Positions 5,843-6,821 of a stretch of 6,821 nt of DNA are shown here, piece after piece. The DNA comes from CAYVUM01 sp964619055. Lineage in GTDB: Bacteria > Pseudomonadota > Alphaproteobacteria > Rhodospirillales > Defluviicoccaceae. The notes under the pieces were generated by a model. It had not been told where the DNA came from and ran no database searches. It saw only the letters and a program-made list of their open reading frames with translations. The position numbers and the translations under genes are program-made. The stretch covers positions 1-6,821 of the forward strand of contig CAZUDB010000083.1 of the NCBI GenBank assembly GCA_964619055.1. Direction: 5' to 3'. The first letter of the stretch is position 1. Each line of letters begins with the position of its first letter.

Positions 5843-6821
5843 ATGTTGTCCAAACGACAGGCTGGGGTTGCGCAAGGCCCCCGGATGTCCCGTGCGCTTG
5901 CCGGCGTTCTCGGCGGAGCCATTGATCGTCGCGCTTTTCTTCGCCGCTCCGGTCTAACAGCCGGTGGCGCCGCGCTGGCGTCCGTTGCCCCCGTGGGGCT
6001 GGTCCATCGGGCCGAGGCGGTGCAGGCTACTGGAACTCGCAAGCTCAAGGAAATCAAGAGCGTCTGCACTCACTGCTCGGTCGGCTGCACTGTGGTCGCC
6101 GAGGTCGACAATGGGGTTTGGGTCGGGCAGGAGCCTGGCTTCGACAGTCCCTTCAACCTCGGCGCCCATTGCGCCAAGGGAGCTTCGGTGCGCGAGCACG
6201 CCCACGGCGAGAGGCGCCTGAAGTATCCTGTCAAGCTTGAGGGCGGAGAATGGAAGCGGATCTCATGGGAGACCGCGATCGCCGAGATCGGCGACAAGAT
6301 GCTGCAGATCCGCGAGTCCTCTGGCCCAGACTCCGTGTACTGGTTGGGCTCCGCCAAACATAACAACGAGCAAGCCTACCTGTTTCGCAAGTTTGCGGCG
6401 TATTGGGGCACCAATAACGTGGATCACCAAGCGCGCATTTGTCACTCGACCACGGTCGCGGGTGTCGCCAACACCTGGGGCTATGGCGCCATGACCAACA
6501 GCTACAACGACATTCACAACTCCAGGGCGATCTTCCTAATCGGCGGCAACCCGGCGGAAGCTCATCCTGTGTCGTTGCTGCACCTTCTGCGCGCAAAGGA
6601 GCAGAACAACGCTCCCTTGATCGTTTGCGACCCGCGGTTCACGCGGACGGCGGCCCATGCAGATGAGTTCGTTCGGTTCCGCCCCGGGACGGACGTGCCA
6701 TTGGTCTGGGGCATCATCTGGCACATCTTCGAAAACTGCTGGGAGGACAAGGAGTTCATACGCCAGCGCGTTTGGGGTCTCGACCAAATCCGACCCGAGG
6801 AGGCCAAGTGGACCCCTGACC
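5843..6821 (+). CDS. fdhA: Formate dehydrogenase alpha (catalytic) subunit, N-terminal part, cut by window end
   Basis: The first 326 codons of a molybdopterin oxidoreductase are present. The family runs to roughly 950-1000 residues, so about two thirds lies outside. The Tat signal is DRRAFLRR (28-35) followed by a hydrophobic Gly/Ala stretch, so the enzyme is exported. C75, C78, C82 and C110 form the N-terminal [4Fe-4S] site, and K112 just after matches the lysine that links cluster and pterin in this family. ARICHSTTV (197-205) aligns with the metal-ligand site of E. coli FDHs: C200 (TGT at 6440) replaces selenocysteine and H201 is the conserved partner. GGNPAEAHP (234-242) and CDPRFTRTA (262-270) are pterin-dinucleotide-binding segments. 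The ATG at 5843 has AAGGA at 5830-5834; M15 (5885) is a possible alternative start. The enzyme would oxidise formate to CO2 (or the reverse) in the periplasm, with beta and gamma subunits probably encoded next. The right end is missing only because the window stops. Confidence 0.95.
   Translation, partial: MLSKRQAGVAQGPRMSRALAGVLGGAIDRRAFLRRSGLTAGGAALASVAPVGLVHRAEAVQATGTRKLKEIKSVCTHCSVGCTVVAEVDNGVWVGQEPGFDSPFNLGAHCAKGASVREHAHGERRLKYPVKLEGGEWKRISWETAIAEIGDKMLQIRESSGPDSVYWLGSAKHNNEQAYLFRKFAAYWGTNNVDHQARICHSTTVAGVANTWGYGAMTNSYNDIHNSRAIFLIGGNPAEAHPVSLLHLLRAKEQNNAPLIVCDPRFTRTAAHADEFVRFRPGTDVPLVWGIIWHIFENCWEDKEFIRQRVWGLDQIRPEEAKWTPD

Noticed and set aside
5081..5875. Minus-strand open frame of 264 residues
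   Set aside because: It is antisense to the chaperone, the mini-Tat gene and the start of FDH alpha, all of which have strong family motifs. Long antisense frames are expected in GC-rich DNA.
6440..6500. Selenocysteine codon with SECIS element in FDH alpha
   Set aside because: The ligand codon is TGT (Cys), and no in-frame TGA is present through the window end.
1..6821. CRISPR array, tRNA, rRNA, insertion sequence or defence island
   Set aside because: No regular repeat-spacer pattern, cloverleaf, transposase-like protein or terminal inverted repeats were seen on either strand.

Overview
The window is GC-rich chromosomal DNA, with GC-rich third codon positions. Its best-supported content is the front part of a periplasmic, molybdenum- or tungsten-dependent formate dehydrogenase (FDH) locus. 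The gene set (large Fe-S accessory protein, DUF3305, DUF3306, TorD-like chaperone, mini-Tat protein, Cys-type FDH alpha subunit) and the codon use suggest an alphaproteobacterium, probably Hyphomicrobiales. That placement is inferred from protein style, not from any marker gene.

Layout. Positions 1-571 hold no gene I can defend. Positions 572-1105 (+) encode a small TPR-like protein with no obvious link to the rest. It converges, across 113 bp, on a large minus-strand gene (1219-3258) for a 679-residue protein with many cysteines in ferredoxin-like motifs. A 162-bp divergent intergenic region (3259-3420) separates that gene from two closely spaced plus-strand genes, DUF3305 (3421-4005) and DUF3306 (4012-4668). 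A 214-bp AT-richer gap follows, with a candidate promoter and a leader rich in inverted repeats. Then come a GTG-started TorD/DmsD-family chaperone (4883-5494), a 67-residue Tat-signal protein of the 'formate dehydrogenase region TAT target' type (5600-5803), and the start of the FDH catalytic alpha subunit (5843 to the window end, 326 codons, open at the right edge).

How the genes fit together. The alpha subunit carries its own Tat signal, a four-Cys [4Fe-4S] motif and a Cys where E. coli FDHs have selenocysteine as metal ligand. It would be folded and loaded with cofactor in the cytoplasm and exported through Tat. The TorD-like protein is the natural candidate for the chaperone that guards maturation and export. 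The mini-Tat protein, DUF3305, DUF3306 and the Fe-S protein recur beside this enzyme family in other proteobacteria and probably act in maturation or electron transfer, but their roles are not settled. The beta (Fe-S) and gamma (cytochrome b) subunits are expected just beyond the right edge.

The points most worth following up are the structured leader before the chaperone gene, the HdrA/MvhD-like look of parts of the big Fe-S protein, and the divergent placement of that gene. I see no CRISPR array, tRNA, rRNA or intact mobile element, and nothing that clearly amounts to an undescribed defence or mobile system.
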